A DNA stretch of 64,000 nt from JAEKLB01 sp050249235 (GTDB lineage: Bacteria; Actinomycetota; Acidimicrobiia; Acidimicrobiales; CADCSY01), in the NCBI GenBank assembly GCA_050249235.1, contig JBFWQW010000003.1, forward strand, positions 1 to 64,000, in the 5' to 3' direction. The position numbers and the translations under genes were made by a program. Positions 25,827 through 34,812 of the stretch are shown in pieces. The notes under the pieces were generated by a model. It made no database searches and was not told the DNA's origin. It worked only from the letters and a program-made list of their open reading frames with translations. The stretch's first letter is position 1, and every line of letters begins with the position of its first letter.

Positions 25827-27710
25827 CTGGCCGGGATCCTGCTGCTCCTGGTCGTGGTGTCGGTCGGCCCCGTCGTTTCGGCCGGCCCGGCCGGCGCCAA
25901 GGAGTTCTCGCTCCCCGACGCGAGGGTCGAGGTCGAGGTCGCCGCCGACGGCTCGGTGATCGTCGCCGAGCACCTCACCTACGCCTTCGACGGCTCGTTC
26001 GAGGGGGGCTTCCGCGAGATCCCGCTCCGGGTGGGCGAGGCGATCGACCGCATCGAGGTGTCGGAGGGCGGCGTGGCGTACGCGCCGGGTGCGTCGGCCG
26101 AGCTCGGGAGCAGCGGCCCGCCCGGCTCGTTCGGCACCGCCGCGCTCGACGGGCGCACCCGCGTCGTGTGGCACTACCGGGCGGTGGACGAGCTGCGCAC
26201 GTTCACCGTGCGCTACCGGTTGCGGGGCCTGGCCGTCGCCTACGACGACGTGGTGGACGTCGACCTCCAGGTGTGGGGCGACGAGTGGGACGTGGGCCTG
26301 TCCCGCTTGACCGCCGACCTGGCCGGCCCGGGAGAGGTTGTCCGGGCGTGGGGCGGGCCGGCCTGGGTCCGGGGCGACGTCGCCCTCGACGGCGCCCGGG
26401 TCGCGCTGCGGGCGCTGTCCGTGCCCGCCGGCCAGTCCGTCGAGCTGCGGGCGCTCTTCGCCCGCTCGGCCTTCACCTCGGTGGACGGCATGCGGGTGGT
26501 GGACGGCGACGGCCTCGACCGGATCGTCGCCGGGGAGCGGGCCGAGGCGGACGAGTTCCGCCGCGACCAGGACCGCATCGACGACGCCAAGGCCCACCCG
26601 CTGCGCTCCCTCCTCCTCGTCGGGCTGGCCGCGCTGGTGCCGGCCGGCCTCCTGCTGGCGGCGGTGTACTGGCGGGCCGGGCGGGAGCTCGACGTCGGCT
26701 ACGACCGGGAGTACGAGCAGGAGCCACCCACCGAGACCCGGCCGGCGCTGGTGCCGGCCCTCCTGAGCCAGGGCGGCCCGGCCGGCTCGTTCGAGTTCAC
26801 GGCGACGCTCTTCGACCTCGTGCGGCGGGGCGTCTACAAGGCGGTGCCGACCACCACCGAGCGGTCGACGTGGGCCGGGCTCCGGCAGGAGACGATCGCC
26901 GACCTCGAGATCACGCCCGGAGAGGTGGTCGAGGACCTCACCCCGTTCGAGCGTTCGGTCACGAAGGTGGTCGACGGCGTGATCGGCACCGAGGGCGAGC
27001 GCCTCTCCCGGTTCCGCGACCGCATCGCCGCCGAGCGGGTGACGATGAGCCGCCACTTCACGAGCTTCAAGGAGCAGGTGGCCGCGGCCACGAAGCGGGA
27101 GCGGTGGTTCCGATCCTCCGGCGTGATCGCCCTCGTGCTGGGGGCGGTGGCGTTCGCCGCCGTCGGAGCGCTGCTCACCGTCCTGGCCGCCGACGGGTGG
27201 CGGCCGGTGAGCCCCCGCTGGAACGACGTCCTGCTGGTCGCCGGGGCGGTGGCGGCCTTCGTGAACGCGTCGATCGTCGTCGGGGGGCTCACGCAGCGCC
27301 GGTTGTGGCGGCGCCGCACCCGGGCCGCCCAGGAGGAAGCCCTGCGGTGGGACGCCTTCCGCCGGTTCCTCACCGACTTCCCCCGGCTCGGGGAGGCACC
27401 GCCGGCGTCGCTCGCCCTGTGGGAGCGCTTCCTCGTCTACGGCATCGCCTTCGGGATCGCCGACCGGGTGCTCCAGGCCGCCCACCTCCACATGCCCGAG
27501 GAGCTGGCGACGGCGTCGGCCATCTACTGGATCTCGCCGACGCCCGGCTCCGGCCTGGGCTCGGGCGCCAGCGCCATGGCCATCGGCGACCTCGCCTCCG
27601 GCTTCGGGTCGGCCCTGGCCCCGCCCCACTCCGGCGGCGGCGGCTCCGGCGGCGGCTTCTCCGGAGGCGGGGGCGGCGGCGGCGGAGGTGGCGGGGGCGG
27701 CGCCTGGTAG
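25827..27710 (+). CDS. DUF2207 membrane protein (start uncertain)
   Basis: A protein of about 627 aa, partner of LemA. It has an N-terminal signal-like helix (GILLLLVVVSVGPVVSA), a large extracytoplasmic beta-rich domain, a helix near residues 245-265, a cytosolic segment, two more helices and a Gly-rich tail ending in AW, typical of DUF2207. No ATG, GTG or TTG lies between the lemA stop and the signal core. CTG at 25827 would keep a full signal, whereas GTG 25854 would delete half of it. An unusual start, coupling to lemA, or a small sequence error are all possible. Confidence 0.8.
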   Translation: MAGILLLLVVVSVGPVVSAGPAGAKEFSLPDARVEVEVAADGSVIVAEHLTYAFDGSFEGGFREIPLRVGEAIDRIEVSEGGVAYAPGASAELGSSGPPGSFGTAALDGRTRVVWHYRAVDELRTFTVRYRLRGLAVAYDDVVDVDLQVWGDEWDVGLSRLTADLAGPGEVVRAWGGPAWVRGDVALDGARVALRALSVPAGQSVELRALFARSAFTSVDGMRVVDGDGLDRIVAGERAEADEFRRDQDRIDDAKAHPLRSLLLVGLAALVPAGLLLAAVYWRAGRELDVGYDREYEQEPPTETRPALVPALLSQGGPAGSFEFTATLFDLVRRGVYKAVPTTTERSTWAGLRQETIADLEITPGEVVEDLTPFERSVTKVVDGVIGTEGERLSRFRDRIAAERVTMSRHFTSFKEQVAAATKRERWFRSSGVIALVLGAVAFAAVGALLTVLAADGWRPVSPRWNDVLLVAGAVAAFVNASIVVGGLTQRRLWRRRTRAAQEEALRWDAFRRFLTDFPRLGEAPPASLALWERFLVYGIAFGIADRVLQAAHLHMPEELATASAIYWISPTPGSGLGSGASAMAIGDLASGFGSALAPPHSGGGGSGGGFSGGGGGGGGGGGGGAW

Positions 27711-27720
27711 CTCGTCCTCT

Positions 27721-27755
27721 GTCGACCGAGCCGGGACGACCCCGGCTCGGTCGAC
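27721..27755 (+). terminator. Perfect 15-bp hairpin after the lemA-DUF2207 operon
   Basis: Arms GTCGACCGAGCCGGG (27721-27735) and its exact complement (27741-27755) enclose a 5-nt loop. There is no U-run, as is common in high-GC actinobacteria. It lies 10 bases after the stop codon and before the next promoter. Confidence 0.75.
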
Positions 27756-27799
27756 GACGTTCGAGAGGGTCGACCGACGTCGGGCGGGTGGGGGCGCGC

Positions 27800-27805
27800 T
27801 ACGTT
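27800..27805 (+). promoter_or_regulatory. -10 box of the flavin reductase gene
   Basis: TACGTT stands 7 nt before the GTG at 27813. Confidence 0.45.
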
Positions 27806-27812
27806 CCGAGCG

Positions 27813-28292
27813 GTGGGCGACGCCGTCGACAGCACGCGGTTCCGCCAGGTGCTCGGCCACTTCGCCACGGGGGTCACGGTCGTGAGCGCCCTCGCCGACG
27901 GGCCGGTGGGCCTCGCCGTCGGAGCCTTCTTCTCGGTCTCCCTCGAGCCGCCCCTGGTCGGCTTCTGCGTGACGAAGGACTCCGGCACGTGGCCGCTGAT
28001 CCGGGCCGCCGACTCGTTCTGCGTGAACGTGCTCGGCGAGCACCAGGAGGACGTGAGCCGCCAGTTCTCGGCCCCCGGGATCGACCGCTTCGACGGCCTG
28101 GCCTGGGAGCCGACGCCGTCGGGGTCGCCCCGGCTGCTCGACGCCCTGGCTTGGATCGACTGCCGGATCGACGCCGTCCACAGCGCCGGCGATCACGACA
28201 TCTGCGTCGGGTCCGTCCTCGGCCTCGCCGTGTCCGGCGACGACGGCCCCCTCATCTTCTACCGGGGTGGCTACGGCCGATTCGCTCCGTAG
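27813..28292 (+). CDS. Flavin reductase domain protein
   Basis: A 159-aa flavin reductase-like (FMN-binding split barrel) protein. It shows FRQVLGHFATGVTVVSA at the start, SVSLEPPLVGFCVTKDSGTW in the middle, FCVNVLGEHQEDVSRQF, and ends in FYRGGYGRF. These are hallmarks of the HpaC/short-chain flavin reductase family, which supplies reduced FMN or FAD to monooxygenases. No partner oxygenase is in the window. The GTG start is supported by a -10 box. The FtsH-like gene follows on the same strand. Confidence 0.9.
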   Translation: MGDAVDSTRFRQVLGHFATGVTVVSALADGPVGLAVGAFFSVSLEPPLVGFCVTKDSGTWPLIRAADSFCVNVLGEHQEDVSRQFSAPGIDRFDGLAWEPTPSGSPRLLDALAWIDCRIDAVHSAGDHDICVGSVLGLAVSGDDGPLIFYRGGYGRFAP

Positions 28293-28329
28293 GGGCAGGT
28301 GGCGTCCCCGCAGGCGACGAACCCTGGGG

Positions 28330-30171
28330 GTGTCCGCCGGCATCGAGGAGACCAGAGTCGTCGTGGTGAACCCCCCGAGCGTTTCCGAGGGCGCCCTCCT
28401 GGGCTCCACCATCGCCGACGTCGCCCAGGCCCGCGAGGCGGCCCGGGCCCGGCGCCTCTACCGCCTGGTCGGCCTGCTGTCGCTCGTCTGCGGCTGGCTC
28501 TGGTTCCGGATCATCGTCGGCAACCCCGTCGGCTTCGGCTGGCCCCAGCTCGGCTCGGACGTCGCCCTCTGGCTCCCGAGCGTCCTGCTCGTCGGGGCGC
28601 TCGTGCTCGTCATCGTCGTGCCCCTGGTCGCGGCCGGCCGGTCGCCCCACGTCCTCTACCGGTCGAGCGAGATCGAGATCGGGCTCGACGACGTCGCCGG
28701 GGCCGGCATCGTCAAGGAGGAGGTGTCCCGCACCCTCGAGCTCTTCCTCGCCTACAAGACCTTCAAGGAGCGCATGGGCGGCACCACCCGGCGGGCCATC
28801 CTCTTCGAGGGCCCGCCCGGCACGGGCAAGACCTACATGGCCAAGGCCATGGCCCGCGAGGCGGGGGTGCCGTTCTTCTTCGTCTCCTCGTCGGCCTTCC
28901 AGTCGATGTACTACGGCCAGACCAACCGCAAGATCCGCTCGTACTTCAAGGCCCTCCGTCACGCCGCCCGCAAGGAGGGCGGGGCGATCGGCTTCATCGA
29001 GGAGATCGACGCCATCGGCGGCTCCCGGGCCGGCATGGGCGCCTCGACGGCCCGGGAGGGGATCACCGGCGTCGTGAACGAGCTGCTCATCCAGCTGCAG
29101 AGCTTCGACACGCCCACGCTCGGGGGCCGGGCGTGGGGCGTGCTGGTCGACGCCGTGAACCGCTTCCAGCCGGCCGAGCGGGCCTTGCGCAAGCCCCGCC
29201 CGGTCCCGGCCAACGTGCTCGTCGTGGGCGCCACGAACCGGGCCAGCGACCTCGACCCGGCCCTCCTCCGCCCCGGGCGCTTCGACCGCTCGATCCACTT
29301 CGGCCTGCCCGGCCGCAGCGACCGCCGGGACATCATCGACTACTACCTGGCCCGCAAGCGCCACAGCGCGGACCTCGACGACCCGGCCCGGCGGGACACC
29401 CTGGCGGCCATGACCGCCGGCTACTCGCCGGTGATGATCGAGCACCTCTTCGACGAGGCCCTCGTGTGGGCCCTGCGCCGGGGCGGTGCCGCGCTCGACT
29501 GGCACGACATCCAGCAGGCGAAGATGACCGAGGAGATCGGCCTCAAGCAGCCGGTCGAGTACGCCTCGGAGGAGCGGCGGCGGATCGCCTGCCACGAGGC
29601 CGGCCACGCCACCGTGGCCCACGTGGTCGGGCACGACCGCAAGCTCGAGGTCCTGTCCATCATCAAGCGGCGTGACGCCCTCGGGCTCCTCTCCCACTCG
29701 GACCGCGAGGAGCGGTTCACCAAGACCCGGTCGGAGATCGTGGCCATGGTCGAGATCACCATGGCGGGCATGGCGGCCGAGGAGCTGTACTTCGGCGAGG
29801 CCGGCACCGGCCCGAGCGGCGACCTCCTGGCCGCCACCACCGCGGTGGCCGCCATGGTCGGCGCCTACGGCATGGGCGGCTCGCTCGTGTCGTTCGAGGC
29901 GGCCTCGATGGCGGGGGCCAACAACCTGGTCGCCAAGGTGCTCTCGGACGAGGCCAGCCGCAAGCAGGTCGAGCAGCTGCTCGACGGGGCCAAGGCCCGG
30001 GCCGCGGCGATCCTCCACGAGCGGCGCCACGTGCTCGACGCGCTGCGTGACGCCCTCCTGGCCAACGACGAGCTCGTCGGCCAGGAGATCCTCGACGTCA
30101 TCGCCGAGGCCGAGGGCCACCTCATCGACCTCCGCGACGCCCACGTCGTCACCCACGACCAGGTGGGCTGA
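28330..30171 (+). CDS. FtsH-like AAA+ metalloprotease
   Basis: A 613-aa membrane AAA+ protease. Two hydrophobic helices near residues 40-105 precede the AAA module: Walker A GPPGTGKT, Walker B AIGFIEEIDAIG, and second region of homology GATNRASDLDPALLRPGRFDR. The M41 zinc site is HEAGHATVAH and the third-ligand region is GPSGDLLAATTA. It differs from standard FtsH in the very short inter-helix segment and an insertion in the AAA domain, so it is probably a paralogue. The start is uncertain: GTG 28330 is used, and an open frame extends to 28267. Confidence 0.82.
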   Translation: MSAGIEETRVVVVNPPSVSEGALLGSTIADVAQAREAARARRLYRLVGLLSLVCGWLWFRIIVGNPVGFGWPQLGSDVALWLPSVLLVGALVLVIVVPLVAAGRSPHVLYRSSEIEIGLDDVAGAGIVKEEVSRTLELFLAYKTFKERMGGTTRRAILFEGPPGTGKTYMAKAMAREAGVPFFFVSSSAFQSMYYGQTNRKIRSYFKALRHAARKEGGAIGFIEEIDAIGGSRAGMGASTAREGITGVVNELLIQLQSFDTPTLGGRAWGVLVDAVNRFQPAERALRKPRPVPANVLVVGATNRASDLDPALLRPGRFDRSIHFGLPGRSDRRDIIDYYLARKRHSADLDDPARRDTLAAMTAGYSPVMIEHLFDEALVWALRRGGAALDWHDIQQAKMTEEIGLKQPVEYASEERRRIACHEAGHATVAHVVGHDRKLEVLSIIKRRDALGLLSHSDREERFTKTRSEIVAMVEITMAGMAAEELYFGEAGTGPSGDLLAATTAVAAMVGAYGMGGSLVSFEAASMAGANNLVAKVLSDEASRKQVEQLLDGAKARAAAILHERRHVLDALRDALLANDELVGQEILDVIAEAEGHLIDLRDAHVVTHDQVG

Positions 30172-30184
30172 AGGCCCGACGGGC

Positions 30185-32350
30185 TCAGGGGCGGGCGCCT
30201 GCCGGCGCACCCCCGCCGGCCCCGAGCCGGTCGAGCACGAAGGCGAGCACGAAGGCCTCGTCCCGCCAGGCGTCGTAGCGCCCGGAGGGACCCATGTGCC
30301 CGGCGCCCATCTCGGTCTTGAGGTAGATCGGCCCGGCGTCGGGAGCGGTGGCCCGCATCCGGGCCACCCACTTGGCCGGCTCCCAGTAGGACACCCGGGG
30401 GTCGTTGAGGCCGGCGGTCACGAGCATGGGCGGGAAGGCGGCCGCGGTCACGTTCTCGTAGGGGGCGTACGACCGCATGTAGCGGTAGACCTCGGCCGAG
30501 TCGACCGGGTTGCCCCACTCCTCCCACTCCATCACCGTGAGGGGGAGGCTCGGGTCGAGGATGGTGTTCAGGGCGTCGACGAAGGGGACCTCGGCCACGA
30601 CCGCGCCGAACAGGTCGGGTCGCAGGTTCACGACCGCGCCCATGAGCAGGCCTCCGGCCGAGCCGCCCCGGATGGCGAGCTGCGCCGGCTCGGTCCAGCC
30701 GGTGGCGACGAGGTGCTCGGCGCAGGCCACGAAGTCCGTGAACGTGTTGCGCTTGGCGAGCAGCTTGCCGTCGAGGTACCAGCGGCGACCGAGCTCGCCC
30801 CCGCCCCGCACGTGGGCGATGGCGTAGACGAAGCCGCGGTCGAGCAGCGAGAGCCGCACCGACGAGAACGTCGGGTCCATCGACGCCTCGTAGGAGCCGT
30901 AGCCGTACAGGAAGGCCGGACCGGGCCGGTCGCGGCGCCGGTCCCGCCGGTACACGATCGACATCGGCACCCTCGTGCCGTCGCCGGCCACCGCCCAGAG
31001 CCGCTCGGTCGCGTAGAGGGAGGGGTCGTAGCCGCCCAGCACCGGCTGCTGCTTCAGGAGCACCCGATCGTGGGTGTTCAGGTCGTAGTCGAAGACCGAC
31101 GAGGGCGTCACCATCGACGTGTACGAGTACCGGAGCTGGTCGGTGTGGAACTCCGCCGACCCACCGCCCGAGGTCGACACCGCCTCGGGCTGCTCGATCA
31201 CGTGCTCGTCGCCGTCCGGGAGGCCGCCGGCGAGGTGGAGGACCCGGATGCGGCGGGTGCCGTCGGCCCGCTCGAACAGCACCAGGTGGTCGACGAACAC
31301 GTCGATCCCCGACAGCTTCACACCGGGCCGGTGCGGCACGACCTCGGTCCACGAGTCCCGGCCAGGCTCCTCGACCGGTGCGCTCACGAGCTTGAAGTCC
31401 TCGGCCCCGTCGGCGTTGGTGACGATGAAGAACCGGCCGCTGTGGTGCTCGACGCCGTACTCGAGGTCCTGCTCCCGGGCCTGCACGACCCGGAGCGGCC
31501 CGGTGGGGTCGGCGGCGTCGAGGAAGCGCACCTCGTCGGTGACCTTCGAGCCGAGGTGGACGAGCACGAAGCGCTCGTCCTTGGTCGTGCCGACGCCGAG
31601 GTGGAAGCGCTCGTCGTCCTCCTGGTGGACCAGCACGTCCGTGGCCGGATCGGTGCCGAGGACGTGGCGCCAGAGCTGGTGGGGGCGCATGGCCTCGTCG
31701 GGCCTGACGTAGAAGAACGTGCGGCCGTCGGCGGCCCAGGCGCTGCCGTAGTAGGTGCCGGCCACGACGTCGTCGAGGTCGGTTCCGCTGGCGAGGTCGC
31801 GGAACCGCAGCTCGTACACCTCGGCCCCGGCCCGGTCGCTCGACCAGGCGAGGAGGGAGCCGTCCGGGCTGACGTCGAGGGTGCCGAGCGAGAAGAAGTC
31901 GGCCTCGCCGGCCTCGGCGCCGACGTCGAGGACGATCTCCTCGGGGGTCCCCTCGGCGGGGCGGTGGGCCCGGCCGTCGGGGCCGTCGTCGGCTTCGCTC
32001 GCCCGCTTCCGGCAGTGGGTCGGGTACTGGCGGCCCTCCTCGGTGCGGCTGTAGTACCACCAGCCCCGCCGCCGCGTCGGCACGCTCAGGTCGGTCTCCT
32101 GGATCCGGCCCCTGATCTCCTGGAAGAGCTCCTCCCGGAGCGGAGCCAGCCGGGCGAGGGAGGCCTCGGTGTGGGCGTTCTCGGCCTCGAGGTAGGCGAC
32201 GGTGTCCGGGTCGTCGCGATCGCGGAGCCAGGCGTACTCGTCGACGGTGGTGTCGCCGTGGCGGGACCGGGTGGTCGGCACCCGCTTGGCGACGGGCGGG
32301 GAGCCCGCCCCGCCGTCGGCGCCGGTGGCGGTGGGAGGGGCGCTCGTCAT
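30185..32350 (-). CDS. ptrB: Oligopeptidase B (S9A serine peptidase)
   Basis: A 721-aa prolyl-oligopeptidase family enzyme: an N-terminal beta-propeller (~75-430) and a C-terminal alpha/beta-hydrolase domain. The catalytic Ser lies in GGSAGGLLMG, Asp in LNDPRVSYWEP and His in GAGHMGPSGR. The strings RGGGELGRRWY and LYGYGSYE are typical of oligopeptidase B, which cleaves short peptides after basic residues. There is no signal peptide. The ATG start at 32350 is supported by TACTGT 7 nt upstream. Its 3' end converges with the FtsH-like gene. Confidence 0.92.
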   Translation of the reverse strand: MTSAPPTATGADGGAGSPPVAKRVPTTRSRHGDTTVDEYAWLRDRDDPDTVAYLEAENAHTEASLARLAPLREELFQEIRGRIQETDLSVPTRRRGWWYYSRTEEGRQYPTHCRKRASEADDGPDGRAHRPAEGTPEEIVLDVGAEAGEADFFSLGTLDVSPDGSLLAWSSDRAGAEVYELRFRDLASGTDLDDVVAGTYYGSAWAADGRTFFYVRPDEAMRPHQLWRHVLGTDPATDVLVHQEDDERFHLGVGTTKDERFVLVHLGSKVTDEVRFLDAADPTGPLRVVQAREQDLEYGVEHHSGRFFIVTNADGAEDFKLVSAPVEEPGRDSWTEVVPHRPGVKLSGIDVFVDHLVLFERADGTRRIRVLHLAGGLPDGDEHVIEQPEAVSTSGGGSAEFHTDQLRYSYTSMVTPSSVFDYDLNTHDRVLLKQQPVLGGYDPSLYATERLWAVAGDGTRVPMSIVYRRDRRRDRPGPAFLYGYGSYEASMDPTFSSVRLSLLDRGFVYAIAHVRGGGELGRRWYLDGKLLAKRNTFTDFVACAEHLVATGWTEPAQLAIRGGSAGGLLMGAVVNLRPDLFGAVVAEVPFVDALNTILDPSLPLTVMEWEEWGNPVDSAEVYRYMRSYAPYENVTAAAFPPMLVTAGLNDPRVSYWEPAKWVARMRATAPDAGPIYLKTEMGAGHMGPSGRYDAWRDEAFVLAFVLDRLGAGGGAPAGARP

Positions 32351-32357
32351 CGGGGCC

Positions 32358-32367
32358 ACAGTACGGT
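32358..32367. promoter_or_regulatory. Overlapping divergent -10 boxes
   Basis: The 10-mer ACAGTACGGT reads TACGGT on the plus strand (7 nt before the GTG at 32375) and TACTGT on the minus strand (7 nt before the ATG at 32350). The two boxes share the central TA step, so both genes start from the same spot in opposite directions and cannot be opened as two independent bubbles. Confidence 0.6.
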
Positions 32368-32374
32368 CGGCGCC

Positions 32375-32893
32375 GTGCCGATCTACGCGCTGGGCGATCT
32401 CGAGCCGGACATCCATCCCGACGCGTTCGTGCACCCCGACGCGGTCCTGATCGGTGACGTGACCATCGGCGCCGAGTCGACCGTGTGGCCCGGCGCGGTC
32501 CTCCGGGGCGACAACGGCCGGATCGTGATCGGGGCCCGCACGTCCATCCAGGACGGCTCGGTCATCCACTGCATCCCGACCCGGCCGACGGAGGTCGGCG
32601 ACGGCTGCGTCGTCGGCCACCTCGTGCATCTCGAGGGCAGCACGGTCGAGGCCGACTGCCTGGTCGGGAACGGCTCCATCCTCCTGCACGGCGTGGTGGT
32701 GCGCACCGGCGCGCTGGTCGGCTCGGCGGCGATGCTGCCCGACGGCATGGAGGTGCCGTCCGGCACGATGGCCCTCGGCGTGCCGGCCCGCATCCGGGAG
32801 AAGGCGCCCGACCTCGAGATGATCCGGGCCACGGCCGCGATCTACGTCAGCCGGGGCCGCCTCTACCGCGAGCAGCTCCGCCGGCTCGACTGA
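32375..32893 (+). CDS. Gamma-carbonic-anhydrase-like hexapeptide protein
   Basis: A 172-aa left-handed beta-helix protein of the gamma-CA/PaaY/YrdA type. Repeats such as VLIGDVTIGAESTVWPGAVLRGD, and then TSIQDGSVIH, GHLVHLEGSTVEADCLVGNGS, are visible. The His residues in IQDGSVIHC and GHLVHLEG sit where the trimer-interface metal ligands lie. The third may be the His in LLHGVVV, so metal binding is plausible but anhydrase activity is not assured. The GTG start is supported by the shared promoter. Confidence 0.87.
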   Translation: MPIYALGDLEPDIHPDAFVHPDAVLIGDVTIGAESTVWPGAVLRGDNGRIVIGARTSIQDGSVIHCIPTRPTEVGDGCVVGHLVHLEGSTVEADCLVGNGSILLHGVVVRTGALVGSAAMLPDGMEVPSGTMALGVPARIREKAPDLEMIRATAAIYVSRGRLYREQLRRLD

Positions 32894-33030
32894 GGGACCG
32901 GGCGAAGCCTGGCGGTGGCCGCGACGCGCGGGACCGGCCGGGCGTTCGAGCCGACTGATCGCGGGATCGCCGGGTCCCGGGTCGTGAATCGCGAACTGCG
33001 AATCGCAGGGGGGCGAGCGGCCGGCCCTGC

Positions 33031-33036
33031 TACAAG
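33031..33036 (+). promoter_or_regulatory. -10-like box of the ABC exporter operon
   Basis: TACAAG is 6 nt before the GTG at 33043. It deviates at the last base from TANNNT. The 150-bp space upstream holds nothing else recognised apart from short AATCGCGA-type repeats. Confidence 0.35.
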
Positions 33037-33042
33037 GGACGG

Positions 33043-34812
33043 GTGAGCCGATCACGCGGGGGTGGGCGGGCGCTCCTGCTGGAGCTGGTGCGGGCCCAGT
33101 GGCGCGGCATCGCGCTCGGCGTCGTGCTCGGTGGCCTGTGGACGCTCGGCAAGGTCACGGTCCCCCGGCTGGTGAGCGGCGGCATCGACGCCGCCGTTGC
33201 CAGGGAGTCGGTGTGGTCGTGGACCGTCGCCATCCTCGTGGTCGGGCTCGCGTCGTCGCTCGTCTCCGGCGGCCGCAAGTGGTTCGCGCTCGGCGTGGCC
33301 CGCCGGGTCGAGGCCGAGCTGCGGGAGCGGGTCTTCGCCAAGATCCAGCGGCTGCCGTTCGCCTATCACGACCGCATGCCGACCGGCGAGCTCATGAGCC
33401 GGGCCAACACCGACGCACAGCAGGTCCAGCTCCTCTTCGCCTTCGTCCCGATGACGCTCTCGAACTTCCTCACGGTCCTGTCCAGCGCGGTCGTGCTCGT
33501 CGTGATCGACCCCTTCCTCACGCTCGTCTCGGTCGTCGGGCTGCCGCTCGTCAACGTCATGGGCAAGCGGTTCGCGGAGCGGCTGCACCCGGCCGTCACG
33601 GCCATCCAGGAGGAGTCGGCCCAGGTCGCCGCGGTCGTCGAGGAGTCGGTGGCGGGGGTGCGGGTCGTGAAGGGCCTGGGGGCCGAGCGGGTGCAGGAGG
33701 CCCGGCTGCGGGTCGAGGCCGACGACGTCTTCGACGCCTCCATGGAGGCGGCCATGGTGCGGGCCCGCTTCATGCCCGCCATGGAGCTGCTGCCCAACCT
33801 CGGGCTGGTGGCCGTCCTGGGGGTGGGCGGGCACCGCGTGATCGGCGGCCAGCTGAGTGTCGGCGACCTCGTGGCCTTCAACGTCTACCTCCAGCTGATG
33901 CTCTGGCCGCTCCGGTCGCTGGGCTCGATCGTCGCCCAGTTCCAGCGGTCGGTCACGTCGGCCGACCGGATCCGCGACGTCCTCGACGCCCCGGAGGACG
34001 TCGCCGACCCCGACCGGCCCGTACCGCTGCCGGCCACCGGCGGGGCGGTTCGCTTCGAGGGCGTCACGTTCGCCTACGCGGGCGGCGGGCCGGTGCTCGA
34101 CGGCCTCGACCTCACGATCGAGGCCGGCACCTCGGTGGCGATCGTCGGCTCGACCGGCAGCGGCAAGACGACGATGGCCGCGCTGCTGTGTCGCTTCTAC
34201 GACGTGACCGGCGGTCGGGTGCTCCTGGACGGCGTCGACGTCCGCGACCTGGCCCTGGCGGACCTCCGCCGGGCGGTGGCCACGGTGTTCCAGGAGACGT
34301 TCCTCTTCTCGGACACCGTCGCCGCCAACATGGCCTTCGCCGACGCCGGGGCGCCCCACGACGTGGTGGCCCGGGCGGCTCGCCTGGCCGGCGCCGACGA
34401 GTTCGTGGCCGGCCTGCCCGAGGGGTACGGGACCGAGCTCGGCGAGCGGGGCTTCTCGCTGTCCGGTGGCCAGCGCCAGCGCGTCGCCATCGCCCGGGCC
34501 GTGGTCGCCGACCCGCGGGTCCTCGTGCTCGACGACGCCACGTCGGCGGTCGACCCCACGAAGGAGCACGAGATCCGTGACGCCCTCGTGGGCGTGATGC
34601 AGGGCCGGACCACCCTCGTCATCGCCCACCGGCCGGCCACCATCGCGCTGGCCGACCGGGTGGTGCTCCTCGACGGGGGCCGGATCGCAGCCGACGGCGA
34701 CCACCGGTCGCTCCTGCGCAGCTCGGCCCGGTACCGCCAGGTCCTGGCGGCGGCCGCGGTCGCCGAGGCCCGGGCCGGCGAGCCCGAGCCGGAGCCCGAG
34801 GTGGTGGGCTGA
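33043..34812 (+). CDS. ABC exporter half-transporter, degenerate-site subunit
   Basis: A 589-aa type IV ABC half-transporter: six membrane helices (~20-310), then a nucleotide-binding domain. Walker A is GSTGSGKT, the signature LSGGQ is canonical and the H-loop is IAHRP. Walker B ends VLVLDDATS, with Asp in place of the catalytic Glu. This is the classic split of heterodimeric exporters such as TM287/288. This subunit offers its good LSGGQ to the partner's intact Walker B, and its own ATP site is non-hydrolytic. The stop and the next start share ATGA. The substrate is unknown. Confidence 0.92.
   Translation: MSRSRGGGRALLLELVRAQWRGIALGVVLGGLWTLGKVTVPRLVSGGIDAAVARESVWSWTVAILVVGLASSLVSGGRKWFALGVARRVEAELRERVFAKIQRLPFAYHDRMPTGELMSRANTDAQQVQLLFAFVPMTLSNFLTVLSSAVVLVVIDPFLTLVSVVGLPLVNVMGKRFAERLHPAVTAIQEESAQVAAVVEESVAGVRVVKGLGAERVQEARLRVEADDVFDASMEAAMVRARFMPAMELLPNLGLVAVLGVGGHRVIGGQLSVGDLVAFNVYLQLMLWPLRSLGSIVAQFQRSVTSADRIRDVLDAPEDVADPDRPVPLPATGGAVRFEGVTFAYAGGGPVLDGLDLTIEAGTSVAIVGSTGSGKTTMAALLCRFYDVTGGRVLLDGVDVRDLALADLRRAVATVFQETFLFSDTVAANMAFADAGAPHDVVARAARLAGADEFVAGLPEGYGTELGERGFSLSGGQRQRVAIARAVVADPRVLVLDDATSAVDPTKEHEIRDALVGVMQGRTTLVIAHRPATIALADRVVLLDGGRIAADGDHRSLLRSSARYRQVLAAAAVAEARAGEPEPEPEVVG

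Noticed and set aside
28330..30171. The housekeeping FtsH
   Set aside because: The inter-helix region is too short and the AAA domain carries an insertion; annotated as FtsH-like only.
29672..32893. 1073-codon plus-strand frame
   Set aside because: Only its last 173 codons are real (gamma-carbonic-anhydrase-like protein); the rest is antisense to oligopeptidase B.
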